This document shows positions 1 through 9,219 of a stretch of DNA of 64,000 nucleotides, one piece after another. The notes beneath the pieces are model-generated. The model was not told where the DNA came from. It did not search any database and saw only the letters and a program-made list of their open reading frames with translations. Position 1 is the first letter of the stretch. Every line of letters starts with the position of its first letter. Source of the DNA: Pontibacillus salipaludis (lineage in GTDB: Bacteria; Bacillota; Bacilli; Bacillales; BH030062); NCBI RefSeq assembly GCF_014642405.1, contig NZ_BMIN01000003.1:248001-312000 (forward strand). Direction: 5' to 3'. Both the position numbers and the translations under genes were made by a program.

Positions 1-99
1 CTCTACATCTATCGCCAGACATCTCTACCTCAGTTTCAAGTCGGGGGCACAAAATCAACACTAACCATTAACAGATCCAATCAAAAAAGTGCACATAAC

Positions 100-138
100 A
101 AAAATGAGCATCAAATTGCTATGCAATTCGATGCTCAA
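100..138 (-). terminator. Intrinsic terminator of the 153-1030 gene pair
   Basis: Arms TGAGCAT/ATGCTCA (105-111 and 131-137) with inner AATTGC/GCAATT pairing. Read leftward the stem is followed by TTTTTG. It lies 15 nt past the stop of the leftward gene. Confidence 0.7.
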
Positions 139-152
139 TTCACAACCACTTC

Positions 153-644
153 TTAGCGAGTGATAATCTTTGCGATTTCTAAAAATGACATTTGGTCAAC
201 AACAGTATACTCACCAATCTGTATGTAACGACTAAATTCATTTTCTGTTAAGTATTGTCTAAATGCTTCCGCATCCTCAATAATATTATTTTCTGCTAAT
301 GCTTGACTAATGTCCTCAGGGACCATGCCTTCTTGAATAGACAATTTGTAAGCATTCACTTTGGATGATTCGGAGGTATCATCTTGGGTTGCTTTTTGAT
401 CCGTTTCTTCTTTGTCTTGTGTGTTTGTATTCGTTTCTTTTACAGAAGAAGCTTCTTCTGTTAATTTAGTCCATTTATTCTCCGTTAAAACCACATACCC
501 TTTTTCTTTTAGGAGGGCTTTTGCGTCTTCTTTTGAAAGTTCTGTAGCTTTTGCTTCATTTAAATCCTGTTGGGAATAGGCGAAGGCAAGTAAAGACGTA
601 GCTGTTAACAGGCCAAGCGCAAAAGCTCTTAGTGTGTGTTTCAT
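153..644 (-). CDS. Small secreted or membrane-anchored MltG/YceG-like protein
   Basis: 163 aa. It has an N-terminal hydrophobic segment (about residues 8-23), an acidic Thr/Ser/Gln-rich linker (about 60-95), and a C-terminal region that resembles the LysM-like part of endolytic transglycosylase MltG (IQEGMVPEDISQAL, then ENNIIEDAEAF). It is too short to contain the catalytic MltG core, so enzymatic activity is unlikely; a peptidoglycan-associated role is inference. The ATG has a GAGGTG site. The start overlaps the stop of the upstream gene (641-1030) by 4 nt, so the two are translationally coupled. Confidence 0.6.
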   Translation of the reverse strand: MKHTLRAFALGLLTATSLLAFAYSQQDLNEAKATELSKEDAKALLKEKGYVVLTENKWTKLTEEASSVKETNTNTQDKEETDQKATQDDTSESSKVNAYKLSIQEGMVPEDISQALAENNIIEDAEAFRQYLTENEFSRYIQIGEYTVVDQMSFLEIAKIITR

Positions 645-1030
645 GAATTCACACCTCGCTGTTTCTCGCTTGAATACTGACGCAACGTAACAAAAATATC
701 ATGTTCTTTCATAGACGTCTTCTCAGCGATTTCCTTAGTTGTGTGTCCTTCTTGATAAAGTGTTAACACTTTATGACCGATTGAGCCTCCATCAGACTCA
801 TTAGACGCTCTAGAAACGCTTTCCTTGTAAAATGGACCTGCATCTTCTTCTATAAGAAGTTCTTCTTCAAGAACCTTCATTTTCTTCTTAAGTTGATAGG
901 TTTCCTGAATTGTATTTAAGGAAATCTCTTCTATTTGCTCTTCTAAATCTTGTATTCGACTCTTTGTAAAGAAAGAGAGGATGTAAAGAACAAGTGCTAC
1001 AGAAAATAGCGTTAAAAACATGTAAATCAT
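641..1030 (-). CDS. Membrane-anchored coiled-coil protein with C-terminal helix-turn-helix
   Basis: 129 aa. One N-terminal membrane segment (about residues 3-21) is followed by a charged coiled coil (about 26-65). A C-terminal segment, HKVLTLYQEGHTTKEIAEKT, looks like a small helix-turn-helix as found in DUF6115-type proteins of Bacillaceae. That family link is from memory. The start ATG follows GAGGTGAAGAA. It is the first gene of a two-gene leftward operon with the MltG-like protein. Function unknown; a cell-envelope or motility-associated role is only a guess. Confidence 0.55.
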   Translation of the reverse strand: MIYMFLTLFSVALVLYILSFFTKSRIQDLEEQIEEISLNTIQETYQLKKKMKVLEEELLIEEDAGPFYKESVSRASNESDGGSIGHKVLTLYQEGHTTKEIAEKTSMKEHDIFVTLRQYSSEKQRGVNS

Positions 1031-1187
1031 TTCTTCACCTCATTTCATTTCTTTACTAGTTATATCATACAAAGACACTACAGAAAACCGACCTTATGCT
1101 CGTTTTACAATATTTTTAGGCTCACTTTATCTGTGGGTACAATAGATAAAAAAATGCACCCTAACCGAATAAAAGAGTAAAACAACC

Positions 1188-1216
1188 TTGAAAGAATAAG
1201 TATGATTTGATACTAT
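1188..1216 (+). promoter_or_regulatory. Candidate SigA promoter of rpmG
   Basis: TTGAAA (1188-1193), 17-nt spacer, TACTAT (1211-1216), about 70 nt upstream of the rpmG start. I see no Zur-box-like palindrome around it. Confidence 0.5.
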
Positions 1217-1283
1217 TAATAAGTCTGATAAAGTATGTAAATACATTAAACAGAGTAAAGAATGGTATTTGGAGGGATAAACG

Positions 1284-1433
1284 ATGCGTGTAAACATTAC
1301 ACTTGCTTGCACTGAAACTGGTGACCGCAACTATATTAGCACAAAAAACAAGCGTACAAACCCTGAACGCTTAGAACTTAAGAAATATTGCCCACGTTTG
1401 AAGAAACACACTCTTCATCGTGAAACGAAGTAA
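1284..1433 (+). CDS. rpmG: 50S ribosomal protein L33, Cys-depleted form
   Basis: 49 aa, [18 protein letters not shown] at the N-terminus and LHRETK at the end, matching L33 throughout. The zinc-binding version has two CxxC pairs. Here each pair keeps only its first Cys (CTET and CPRL), so the protein should not hold structural zinc. Bacilli commonly keep zinc-free L33 copies that replace the zinc form under zinc limitation. I see no Zur box upstream, so that regulation is not supported here. The RBS GGAGGG lies 8 nt upstream of ATG, and a strong terminator follows the stop at once. It is too short for routine ORF calling but unmistakable. Confidence 0.95.
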   Translation: MRVNITLACTETGDRNYISTKNKRTNPERLELKKYCPRLKKHTLHRETK

Positions 1434-1463
1434 ACAGTAGGATTAGCTCCTACTGTTTTTTTT
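1434..1463 (+). terminator. rpmG terminator
   Basis: Perfect 9-bp stem ACAGTAGGA/TCCTACTGT (1434-1442, 1448-1456) with a 5-nt loop, then a run of T. Confidence 0.95.
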
Positions 1464-1903
1464 ATCGTTTTTTATTTAGGCTTTGTTAGTGTTTATTTAC
1501 TTGTTTCATATATGCCCCCTTATCCGGAAGACTTAAGGTTGAGACATTATTGTCCCGAACCACCTCTGCCATATATTAAAGGAACGGAAGCATGCCAAAG
1601 GGAGGCAGATGGTTGAATCACCCTCATGCTCGAGTTGAGGGGGACGTTATACAAATTCTGATAAGGGGTGTCTGGGGAATGGGGAGACTCCTGCGGGAGA
1701 AAGAGGCTCGACAGCTCGCCCGCGTAAAGCGAGTCATTCCCCAGACACCCCTAGCACTAAATAAACGTAACGGCCCCACACTCTTAACTTCAAGTATTCA
1801 ACAATCCTAACGTTTGTTGTCGGTTTTAATCTATTCCAAATAAGCACTCTTAAATCAATTAATGACAATAATGATCATAAATAGTAACGAAAGAGGTGTA
1901 CAG
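1464..1903. other. Gene-free interval around a dispersed repeat
   Basis: About 440 nt with no convincing gene. It contains the palindromic repeat at 1665-1751. An open frame at 1592-1810 runs through that repeat and is not considered a gene. The last 40 nt form the leader of yqgN. Confidence 0.7.
1665..1751. repeat. Bacillaceae dispersed palindromic repeat
   Basis: 87 nt bounded by a perfect 17-bp inverted repeat (GGGGTGTCTGGGGAATG at 1665-1681, complement at 1735-1751). The GC-rich interior contains GACTCCTGCGGGAGAAAGAG and CGCCCGCGTAAAGCGAG. This motif style recurs in intergenic regions of many Bacillaceae genomes (recollection, not searched). It probably forms a long RNA or DNA cruciform. 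Confidence 0.75.
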
Positions 1904-2464
1904 ATGAAAACAAAGTTAGAATTGCGTACATATGGAAAAGAAGTGTTAAAGAAAATGAGTGAGGAAGAGAAAAAGCAAAAAGAACAAGAAATCTATTTGG
2001 CTCTCCTAAATAGTCAATTATGGGAAGAGGCTTCTACAATTGGCTGTACGATTGCTCAAGCACATGAGGTTGAGACGGCACCTATTATTGAGTTAGCTTG
2101 GCAAGAAGGGAAAAAGGTTGTTGTTCCAAAGTGTACACCAAAAGAAAGCCATCTAGATTTTCACGAGCTTTCTTCATTTGATCAATTAGAGACAGTCTAT
2201 TTTGGTCTGCAAGAACCTGTGCCTACTCTCTGCCCGGTCTATGAACCTAACTCCATCGATCTCATGCTTGTCCCTGGGTTAATCTTTGATTATAACGGAT
2301 ATCGCATTGGGTATGGAGGAGGTTATTATGATCGCTACTTGGCAACATATGCGAATCAAACAGTAGCTTTAGCGACAGAAGCGCAGCTAGTAGAAAGGGT
2401 ACCGTTTGAGGACTATGATGTTCCGGTAAATCATATTGTCACTGAAAAAGGATTTCGGTTATAA
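1904..2464 (+). CDS. yqgN: 5-formyltetrahydrofolate cyclo-ligase (YqgN)
   Basis: 186 aa from the ATG at 1904, chosen over an upstream in-frame ATG at 1862 because GAGGTG lies 7 nt before it. It catalyses ATP-dependent conversion of 5-formyl-THF to 5,10-methenyl-THF in the cytosol. Family signatures visible: VPGLIFDYNGYRIGYGGGYY (about residues 125-145, nucleotide/substrate loop) and the N-terminal basic helix KxxLRxxGKEVL. Length is normal for the family. In B. subtilis yqgN also precedes the rhomboid gene; here an ldh gene has been placed between them. Confidence 0.93.
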   Translation: MKTKLELRTYGKEVLKKMSEEEKKQKEQEIYLALLNSQLWEEASTIGCTIAQAHEVETAPIIELAWQEGKKVVVPKCTPKESHLDFHELSSFDQLETVYFGLQEPVPTLCPVYEPNSIDLMLVPGLIFDYNGYRIGYGGGYYDRYLATYANQTVALATEAQLVERVPFEDYDVPVNHIVTEKGFRL

Positions 2465-2487
2465 AGATTTGTAACAATATCTTAACA

Positions 2488-2502
2488 ATGAAAGCGCTAT
2501 CT
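2488..2502 (+). promoter_or_regulatory. CcpA catabolite-responsive element (cre) upstream of ldh
   Basis: ATGAAAGCGCTATCT fits the consensus WTGNAANCGNWNNCW at every position. It lies 83 nt upstream of the ldh GTG, in the only gap between yqgN and ldh. Catabolite control of lactate fermentation is established in bacilli; use of this site here is inference. Confidence 0.65.
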
Positions 2503-2578
2503 ATAGTTTCTGGAGTTTTACCAGTCATGTACAATGTAAATAGGGAAAAGGAAAACATTTCATTTGAAGAAGGGATGA

Positions 2579-3547
<969 letters not shown>

Positions 3548-3600
3548 AATTTTCCTCTATTCACATACTAAGCCTATCAAATAGGGATAGGTGGGTTAAG

Positions 3601-3789
3601 ATGAGAGTGATCATGTGGTTATTCTTCTTAATAGTAGGAGCATATGCGTTGAATCGATACAAATATCGCATATTAAATGGCGTTTTAGCGTATGATTTAT
3701 TAAGGAAAGTTGTCGTTCGTGTGAGTATGCGGATGCCTTATCTAAGAGAAAAGATCTTACCACAAGTCTTAGGACGGTCCATCCTTTAA
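3601..3789 (+). CDS. Small basic membrane protein of unknown function
   Basis: 62 aa. One N-terminal hydrophobic helix (residues 3-17) is followed by a strongly basic tail (YKYRIL, LLRKVVVRVSMRM). GATAGGTGGGTTAAG precedes the ATG. The stop is embedded in the following terminator, so it ends its own transcript, possibly together with ldh. I do not recognise a family. Confidence 0.6.
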   Translation: MRVIMWLFFLIVGAYALNRYKYRILNGVLAYDLLRKVVVRVSMRMPYLREKILPQVLGRSIL

Positions 3790-3827
3790 AAAAACGTTCA
3801 GTCGTAGATACGGCTGAACGTTTTTTT
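3788..3827 (+). terminator. Bidirectional intrinsic terminator
   Basis: Stem AAAAAAACGTTCAG (3788-3801) pairs with CTGAACGTTTTTTT (3814-3827), giving U runs in both directions. Confidence 0.92.
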
Positions 3828-3876
3828 GGTATCTAGGACTATGGATTTGGTAAGATGAAGGAAAGGGGAGAGGCTC

Positions 3877-5412
3877 ATGTATTTAGAGGATATTTATTAC
3901 TTTTGGAAAATGACCTACAACTTCATATCTAGTCATGATTTTGAAGTGATTCATATTGATCGAGACCGTCGTGAAGTGTGGCTTGAGAAGAATAAAGGTA
4001 AGAGTACAGATGTTATACGACTTAAGCAACAAACATTTGATTGGTCAAACCACCTAAAGCGTGATCAGGATGTAGTAGCTGAGAAAGTAAAAAGGCTTAC
4101 GAAAACATTAATAGGGCGAGAAGTTCATGTCCATTCGATCTATATTTCTCAATTCCCACCTGTTGATGACTGGGAAAGAGATCCGGTACATATAAAAGCA
4201 AAAAAGCCTGTGCGCATGTATACGTATTTCGTTGTGCAGCGAGAGAGGGAGCAGAGTTTAGAAAATATTTATGAATCCTTACACCTTCAAGAGAATTCTT
4301 TCTCTCCTAAAGATGAAGAAGAGATGGAGAGTCAGGTGCCAAAACTAAGAAAAGCTGTTGACCAAGCAATTGAGGCTAACATCAAAAATCAGCAGGCTAT
4401 TTTAAGCCGTGGCAAACCTATACTCACTTATCTATTTATTGCCATTAACATTTTAATGTTTGTTGTATTAGAGCTTAATGGTGGGAGTCAGAATACGACT
4501 ACCCTTATTGAATATGGTGCTAAATTTAACCCACTAATTGTAGAGGGGGAATGGTGGCGTATTGTTAGCTCCATGTTTCTCCATATTGGTATCGCTCATA
4601 TTTTACTGAACATGTTAGCTCTTTATTACCTGGGGAATGCTGTTGAGAGAATGTTTGGGAGTGTCCGTTTTCTCGCGATTTACTTTATAAGTGGTATTGT
4701 TGGCGGACTTGCAAGCTTTGCCCTCTCTCAGAATGTTGCAGCTGGTGCTTCCGGAGCCATTTATGGTCTTTTTGGAGCCCTGTTGTTCTTTGGGTTGATT
4801 TACAAGAAATTATTCTTTAGAACAATGGGGAGTAGTATTATTGGGATATTGATTATTAACATTGTCTTTAGTTTCGCGATCCCTCAAGTTGATATTGGTG
4901 CACACTTAGGTGGTTTAGTTGGGGGCTTTTTAGCCTCTTCGTTTGTGCATTTTCCTAAGAAGAGAAATGGGCTCTCACAAGCGTTGAGCTTTGTGGCTGT
5001 TTTAGCTGTAGCTGGGTCCCTCATATGGGCTGGCCTCGCGGCAAACGAGGATTCCTCTCTTCATACCCAAACTGTTCTTGCTTCCTATTATCAGGAAAAT
5101 GGTCAGTTTGAACAGGCTTTCGATGTAGCTAATCAAGCGATAGAAGAACAGAACAACGAGAATAGTGTCCTATACTTCATTCGCTCCTATGGATACATCC
5201 AACAAGATCAAGTGAAGCAAGCCATTACAGATTTAAAGCGTTCAGTGGAGTTAGATCCACAGAATGATTCAGCTCATTATAACCTGGGAGTGCTGTATGC
5301 CAGACAAGGGAAAAGAGAACTTGCGATCGATGCCGTTCAAAAAGCAATAGAAATCAACCCTGAAGCCGAAGATTATCAAGAACTTTTGGGCGAGCTAGAA
5401 GGTTCAGGATAA
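3877..5412 (+). CDS. gluP: Rhomboid intramembrane serine protease with TPR tail
   Basis: 511 aa, close to B. subtilis YqgP/GluP. A soluble N-terminal domain (about 1-175) precedes a six- to seven-helix rhomboid core (about 180-390) with the nucleophile in GASGAIYG (Ser292) and the catalytic His in GAHLGG (His343). The C-terminus carries TPR helices (about 400-505: QAIEEQNNENSVLYFIRSYG, ELDPQNDSAHYNLGVLYA). The family cleaves membrane proteins such as the Mg transporter MgtE. The ATG follows GGGGAGAGG. The last 37 nt overlap the convergent gene 5376-6263. Confidence 0.93.
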   Translation: MYLEDIYYFWKMTYNFISSHDFEVIHIDRDRREVWLEKNKGKSTDVIRLKQQTFDWSNHLKRDQDVVAEKVKRLTKTLIGREVHVHSIYISQFPPVDDWERDPVHIKAKKPVRMYTYFVVQREREQSLENIYESLHLQENSFSPKDEEEMESQVPKLRKAVDQAIEANIKNQQAILSRGKPILTYLFIAINILMFVVLELNGGSQNTTTLIEYGAKFNPLIVEGEWWRIVSSMFLHIGIAHILLNMLALYYLGNAVERMFGSVRFLAIYFISGIVGGLASFALSQNVAAGASGAIYGLFGALLFFGLIYKKLFFRTMGSSIIGILIINIVFSFAIPQVDIGAHLGGLVGGFLASSFVHFPKKRNGLSQALSFVAVLAVAGSLIWAGLAANEDSSLHTQTVLASYYQENGQFEQAFDVANQAIEEQNNENSVLYFIRSYGYIQQDQVKQAITDLKRSVELDPQNDSAHYNLGVLYARQGKRELAIDAVQKAIEINPEAEDYQELLGELEGSG

Positions 5413-6263
5413 TATTGAAGTAATTTTTCTTTCTTCCCACGTGCGTTCTCATATAATACGAGTAAGTGCTTCCCGTCCTTATCAGCTAAGATAAGAGGCA
5501 CATAGCTTGTTTGGTTGGTAGGGTTAGATGAAGCCGTGAAATCAAGAATATAGTTTTTATAAAGTCCTTCCCACAATTGTCCGATGACTTGTTGAGTTTG
5601 TTCAATGTCTAAACCAGGGAGGGGCTTTGTTTTGTATTCGGGTAAAGTGGTAAGTGGGATCCGTTCATATTGTTCTAAAGGGATAGAGAAATGAGTAACG
5701 AGTTGGTTCCATCTATACGCTAACTGTTGCTGAGTAGCTCGGTCGAGTGTTTCTTTCCAATCGATCTGTTGCTGATTCTCCGGTTCTGTGAATGACTCTA
5801 GTGGAGTTAATGGCGAGTCAATGACGTAAAGCTCACTTTGAGTCATATCTTGAATACTTTTAATACGGTCATCAGGGTAATGAATCTCTCCATGATGGTA
5901 CGTAATGGCTTGATAATGACCGCTATCTTCTCCTTGAACTTTCTCTTCTTGAACTAGATCCTGGCTATTTTCCTTCCATTTTCCTAGCACACCTTTTAAT
6001 CGTCCATCTTCATAAAGTAGTGAAATATCCTGTCGTAGATATACGGGTTCCTTTAGTTTAGAATTTGTGGTCCAGTTAATTTCGTATTCATCCTGGTCAC
6101 TTTCAGAGAGCATTTTTAAAGATGTGCTTGTCTCTTCGAAAGAAACCGTCTCATCAAGCGGAAAGTATTTCACTACATTTTGAGCATCATTCTGGAGCCA
6201 TTGGAACACAACAAAAAAGCCGACTGCGTGGCCAATAAGTATAATCCAAATGATCTTTTTCAT
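5376..6263 (-). CDS. Signal-anchored protein of unknown function
   Basis: 295 aa from the ATG at 6263 (AAAAGGGGACTTGCATA upstream); a longer frame begins further upstream but lacks an RBS. One N-terminal membrane helix (about residues 3-20: IIWIILIGHAVGFFVVFQWL) is followed by a soluble, probably extracytoplasmic domain. I do not recognise a family. It converges on gluP and overlaps its last 37 nt, which is unusual and makes mutual antisense effects possible. Confidence 0.7.
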   Translation of the reverse strand: MKKIIWIILIGHAVGFFVVFQWLQNDAQNVVKYFPLDETVSFEETSTSLKMLSESDQDEYEINWTTNSKLKEPVYLRQDISLLYEDGRLKGVLGKWKENSQDLVQEEKVQGEDSGHYQAITYHHGEIHYPDDRIKSIQDMTQSELYVIDSPLTPLESFTEPENQQQIDWKETLDRATQQQLAYRWNQLVTHFSIPLEQYERIPLTTLPEYKTKPLPGLDIEQTQQVIGQLWEGLYKNYILDFTASSNPTNQTSYVPLILADKDGKHLLVLYENARGKKEKLLQYYPEPSSSPKSS

Positions 6264-6354
6264 TATGCAAGTCCCCTTTTCTTTTGGACATCCTGTGTCA
6301 TTCATATGTATGATAGTAGATAGAAAGTTATGAAAATGAAAAGGGGAGATTGTT

Positions 6355-7398
6355 ATGAAACAAACGCAAGCGATAACTGGTATATTGGAACAACTTGTTA
6401 ACATTCCTAGTCCTTCTGGATACACAGAAGCATGCATCGATCACTGTGCAACGTATTTCGAAGACCTTGAGGTGCCTGCTTATAAAACGAAGAAGGGCGC
6501 TCTCATTGCAACGCTCGAAGGAGAAGACAATACACAGCAGCGTTTATTAACGGCTCATGTGGATACGCTCGGTGCTATGGTGAAAGAAATAAAGTCTGAT
6601 GGAACTTTGAAGTTGTCTATGATTGGTGGGTTTCGTTGGAATAGCGTTGAAGGAGAATATTGTGAGATTCATACGGCTAGTGGGGCAACGTACTCAGGTA
6701 CAATTTTGATGCACCAAACTTCTGTTCACGTATATAAAGATGGTGGAGAAGCTAAACGAAACCAAGAGAATATTGAAGTTCGTGTAGACGCTGAAGTACA
6801 TAATGCGCAAGATACAAAAGACCTTGGCGTTCAAGTGGGTGACTTTGTTTCGTTTGATCCACGTTTTCAAGTAACAGATAACGGGTTTGTAAAGTCACGT
6901 CACCTAGATGATAAAGCGAGTGTTGCGATTTTAATGCATCTTGTTGACACCCTAAAGGAGGAAGGTGTGGTTCTGCCATATACAACCCACTTCTATATAT
7001 CAAATAACGAAGAGATTGGTTACGGAGGAAATGCCAGTATTCCAGAAGAGACTGTAGAGTATTTGGCTGTTGATATGGGAGCTATAGGAGACGGACAAAC
7101 AACGACCGAATACATCGCTTCTATTTGTGCGAAAGATTCTTCGGGTCCGTATCATTATGGACTTCGCCAACACCTGGTTCAGCTTGCAGAACATAATGAT
7201 ATAGGATATGAGATTGATATTTATCCTTATTATGGGTCAGATGCTTCTGCTGCAATTCGCGCTGGAGCGGATGTGAAACACGGTTTAATAGGTCCGGGAA
7301 TCGATGCTTCTCATGCGGTTGAGAGAACACATGTAACGTCGTTAGAACACACGTTTAATTTACTCTTTGCCTATGTTCAATCAGAGCTCGTAGAGTAA
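6355..7398 (+). CDS. M42-family zinc aminopeptidase
   Basis: 347 aa, cytosolic. M42 peptidases form dodecameric tetrahedral shells that trim peptides. Zinc ligands are visible in order: AHVDTLG (about 68), HLDDKAS (about 183), NNEEIGYGG (about 218, catalytic Glu plus ligand), AVDMGA (about 240) and the late His in GIDASHAVERTH. The ATG follows AGGGGAGATTGTT. It is divergent from the gene at 5376-6263, with 91 nt between the two starts. YsdC or YtoP of B. subtilis would be the closest named relatives; I do not assign a symbol. Confidence 0.88.
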   Translation: MKQTQAITGILEQLVNIPSPSGYTEACIDHCATYFEDLEVPAYKTKKGALIATLEGEDNTQQRLLTAHVDTLGAMVKEIKSDGTLKLSMIGGFRWNSVEGEYCEIHTASGATYSGTILMHQTSVHVYKDGGEAKRNQENIEVRVDAEVHNAQDTKDLGVQVGDFVSFDPRFQVTDNGFVKSRHLDDKASVAILMHLVDTLKEEGVVLPYTTHFYISNNEEIGYGGNASIPEETVEYLAVDMGAIGDGQTTTEYIASICAKDSSGPYHYGLRQHLVQLAEHNDIGYEIDIYPYYGSDASAAIRAGADVKHGLIGPGIDASHAVERTHVTSLEHTFNLLFAYVQSELVE

Positions 7399-7465
7399 TT
7401 GTATGTATGCTTATAAAGGTTTGTGCAAACAATGAGGTTAGACCTTTATAAAGCAGGGTGATGAA

Positions 7466-8920
7466 ATGGAAAAGCAGCCAATGTTCAACAATTATGATGA
7501 AAATGTCCAATACATGAAGGATAGGCTTGGCGTTGGTAAGAGTTTTGATGTCATTCAACTTGACTTAGAGTACGCAGGACGAAGAATGGCCCTCTTTATG
7601 ATAGACGGCTTTGTTAAAGATGAGATTCTTCATTATTTAATGAAGCTCTTATCTGAGCTTGAACCAGAACAATTAGAGCCAAATCCATTTGAGAAGTTAC
7701 TCCGTACCCATCTTCCTTATGTAGAGCTTGATCATAAAACAGACTTAAACGAAGCGACCGACTGGGTTCTTGCTGGTCCTACTGCTCTTCTTGTAGAAGG
7801 CATAGATGATAAAATTATTATGATTGATGCCAGAACGTACCCGGTACGTGGACCGCAAGAACCTGACATCGAGAAAGTTGTGAGAGGTTCACGAGATGGT
7901 TATGTTGAGACAATTGTATTCAATACTGCCTTAACAAGAAGACGAGTACGTGATCGTTCGTTGAGAATGGAGTATTTACAAATTGGTCGCCGCTCCAAGA
8001 CAGACGTTTGTATATGTTATCTAGAAGATGTAGCAGATTTGGATAAGGTAAAGCATTTAAAGGAGACGCTTCAATTAATTGATACCGATGCATTGCCCAT
8101 GGCTGAAAAAACAGTAGAAGAATTTTTAAGTGGACAGCATTGGAGTCCTTACCCGACAATTCGCTATACTGAAAGGCCAGACACGGCAGCAGCCCATATT
8201 TATGAGGGGCATATTTTGTTAATGATTGATGGATCACCTAGTGTAATGATTACCCCGGCCACATTTTGGCATCATTTGCAACATGCGGAGGAATATAGAC
8301 AAAAGCCATCTGTAGGAGCTTATTTACGTTTTGTGCGCTTTTTCGCTGTATTTGCATCTATATTTGTATTGCCGCTGTATTACTTGTTTTCTATTGATTC
8401 TTCATTACTGCCTGAACAACTTAAATATATAGGACCTACTGAACTCGGCGTTTTACCTCTGATCGTTCAATTTCTAATTGCTGAGATTGGAATTGACACG
8501 TTGAGGATGGCGGCCATTCATACTCCATCGGCCCTGGCTACCGCTTTAGGATTAGTGGCAGCAATTCTAATTGGCCAAGTAGCTATTGAGGTGGGATTAT
8601 TCTCGAATGAGGTTGTTCTCTACCTGGCTGCAGCCGTCATTGGTACTTATTGTACCCCGAGCTATGAACTTAGTTTAGCTAACCGTTTGACGAGGCTAGG
8701 TTTGTTGATCGTAACAGCCCTATTTGAAGTGAAGGGATTTGTAATCGGTACTACGATATGGATTTTATATTTGACGAGTTTAAACACATTTAAGACTGCC
8801 TATTTATGGCCATTTCTACCATTTTCCTACCGAGCTTTTCGCGACGTTATTTTACGCTCACCTATGCCACTTAAAAACAGACGACCTGCCTTTTTGCACC
8901 CTCAAGACCCTGATCGATAA
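7466..8920 (+). CDS. GerA-family spore germination protein, SpoVAF-like
   Basis: 484 aa. The N-terminal soluble domain opens with NVQYMKDRLGVGKSFDV. The mid-domain motif DGSPSVMITPATFW (about residue 255) is followed by five to six membrane helices (about 285-460) typical of GerAA/SpoVAF proteins of spore inner membranes. Unlike most gerA operons there is no B or C partner next to it; the neighbours are an M42 peptidase and yqgQ. It could act as an accessory to the SpoVA channel, as SpoVAF does, or be an orphan A subunit. RBS CAGGGTGATGAA. It supports a spore-forming host. Confidence 0.82.
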   Translation: MEKQPMFNNYDENVQYMKDRLGVGKSFDVIQLDLEYAGRRMALFMIDGFVKDEILHYLMKLLSELEPEQLEPNPFEKLLRTHLPYVELDHKTDLNEATDWVLAGPTALLVEGIDDKIIMIDARTYPVRGPQEPDIEKVVRGSRDGYVETIVFNTALTRRRVRDRSLRMEYLQIGRRSKTDVCICYLEDVADLDKVKHLKETLQLIDTDALPMAEKTVEEFLSGQHWSPYPTIRYTERPDTAAAHIYEGHILLMIDGSPSVMITPATFWHHLQHAEEYRQKPSVGAYLRFVRFFAVFASIFVLPLYYLFSIDSSLLPEQLKYIGPTELGVLPLIVQFLIAEIGIDTLRMAAIHTPSALATALGLVAAILIGQVAIEVGLFSNEVVLYLAAAVIGTYCTPSYELSLANRLTRLGLLIVTALFEVKGFVIGTTIWILYLTSLNTFKTAYLWPFLPFSYRAFRDVILRSPMPLKNRRPAFLHPQDPDR

Positions 8921-9009
8921 GATTGGGGTTTTTTTGTGTTCGATTATTCATAAAGGATTCATTATTTCTTTTAATGGGAACGCTTGCTATAATATATAAT
9001 GGTGATGAT

Positions 9010-9219
9010 ATGAAATCGATTTATGATATTCAACAATTATTAATGAAATTTGGAACTGTCATTTATATTGGGGATCGAATAGCTGACTTAGAATTAATGG
9101 AAATGGAGATACGAGAATTATACAAATCACAGTTTGTATCAGACCAAGATTTTCAAATGGCTATTCTCCTTCTTCGTCAAGAAATTTCAAAAGTTCAAAA
9201 AGCCAGAGGTGAAGGGTGA
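9010..9219 (+). CDS. yqgQ: YqgQ, DUF910 protein
   Basis: 69 aa from the ATG at 9010 (GGTGATGAT upstream). MKSIYDIQQLLMKFGTVIYI followed by GDRxxDLELM and LYKSQF is the DUF910 signature, a compact all-helical protein found almost only next to glucokinase in bacilli. Its stop overlaps the GTG of glcK, so the two are translationally coupled. Molecular function unknown. Confidence 0.9.
   Translation: MKSIYDIQQLLMKFGTVIYIGDRIADLELMEMEIRELYKSQFVSDQDFQMAILLLRQEISKVQKARGEG

Noticed and set aside
1031-1283. Zur box upstream of the zinc-free L33 gene
   Set aside because: No match to the AAATCGTAAT-type palindrome.
1592-1810. 72-codon open frame after rpmG
   Set aside because: It runs through the palindromic repeat, has no SD and its peptide lacks family character.
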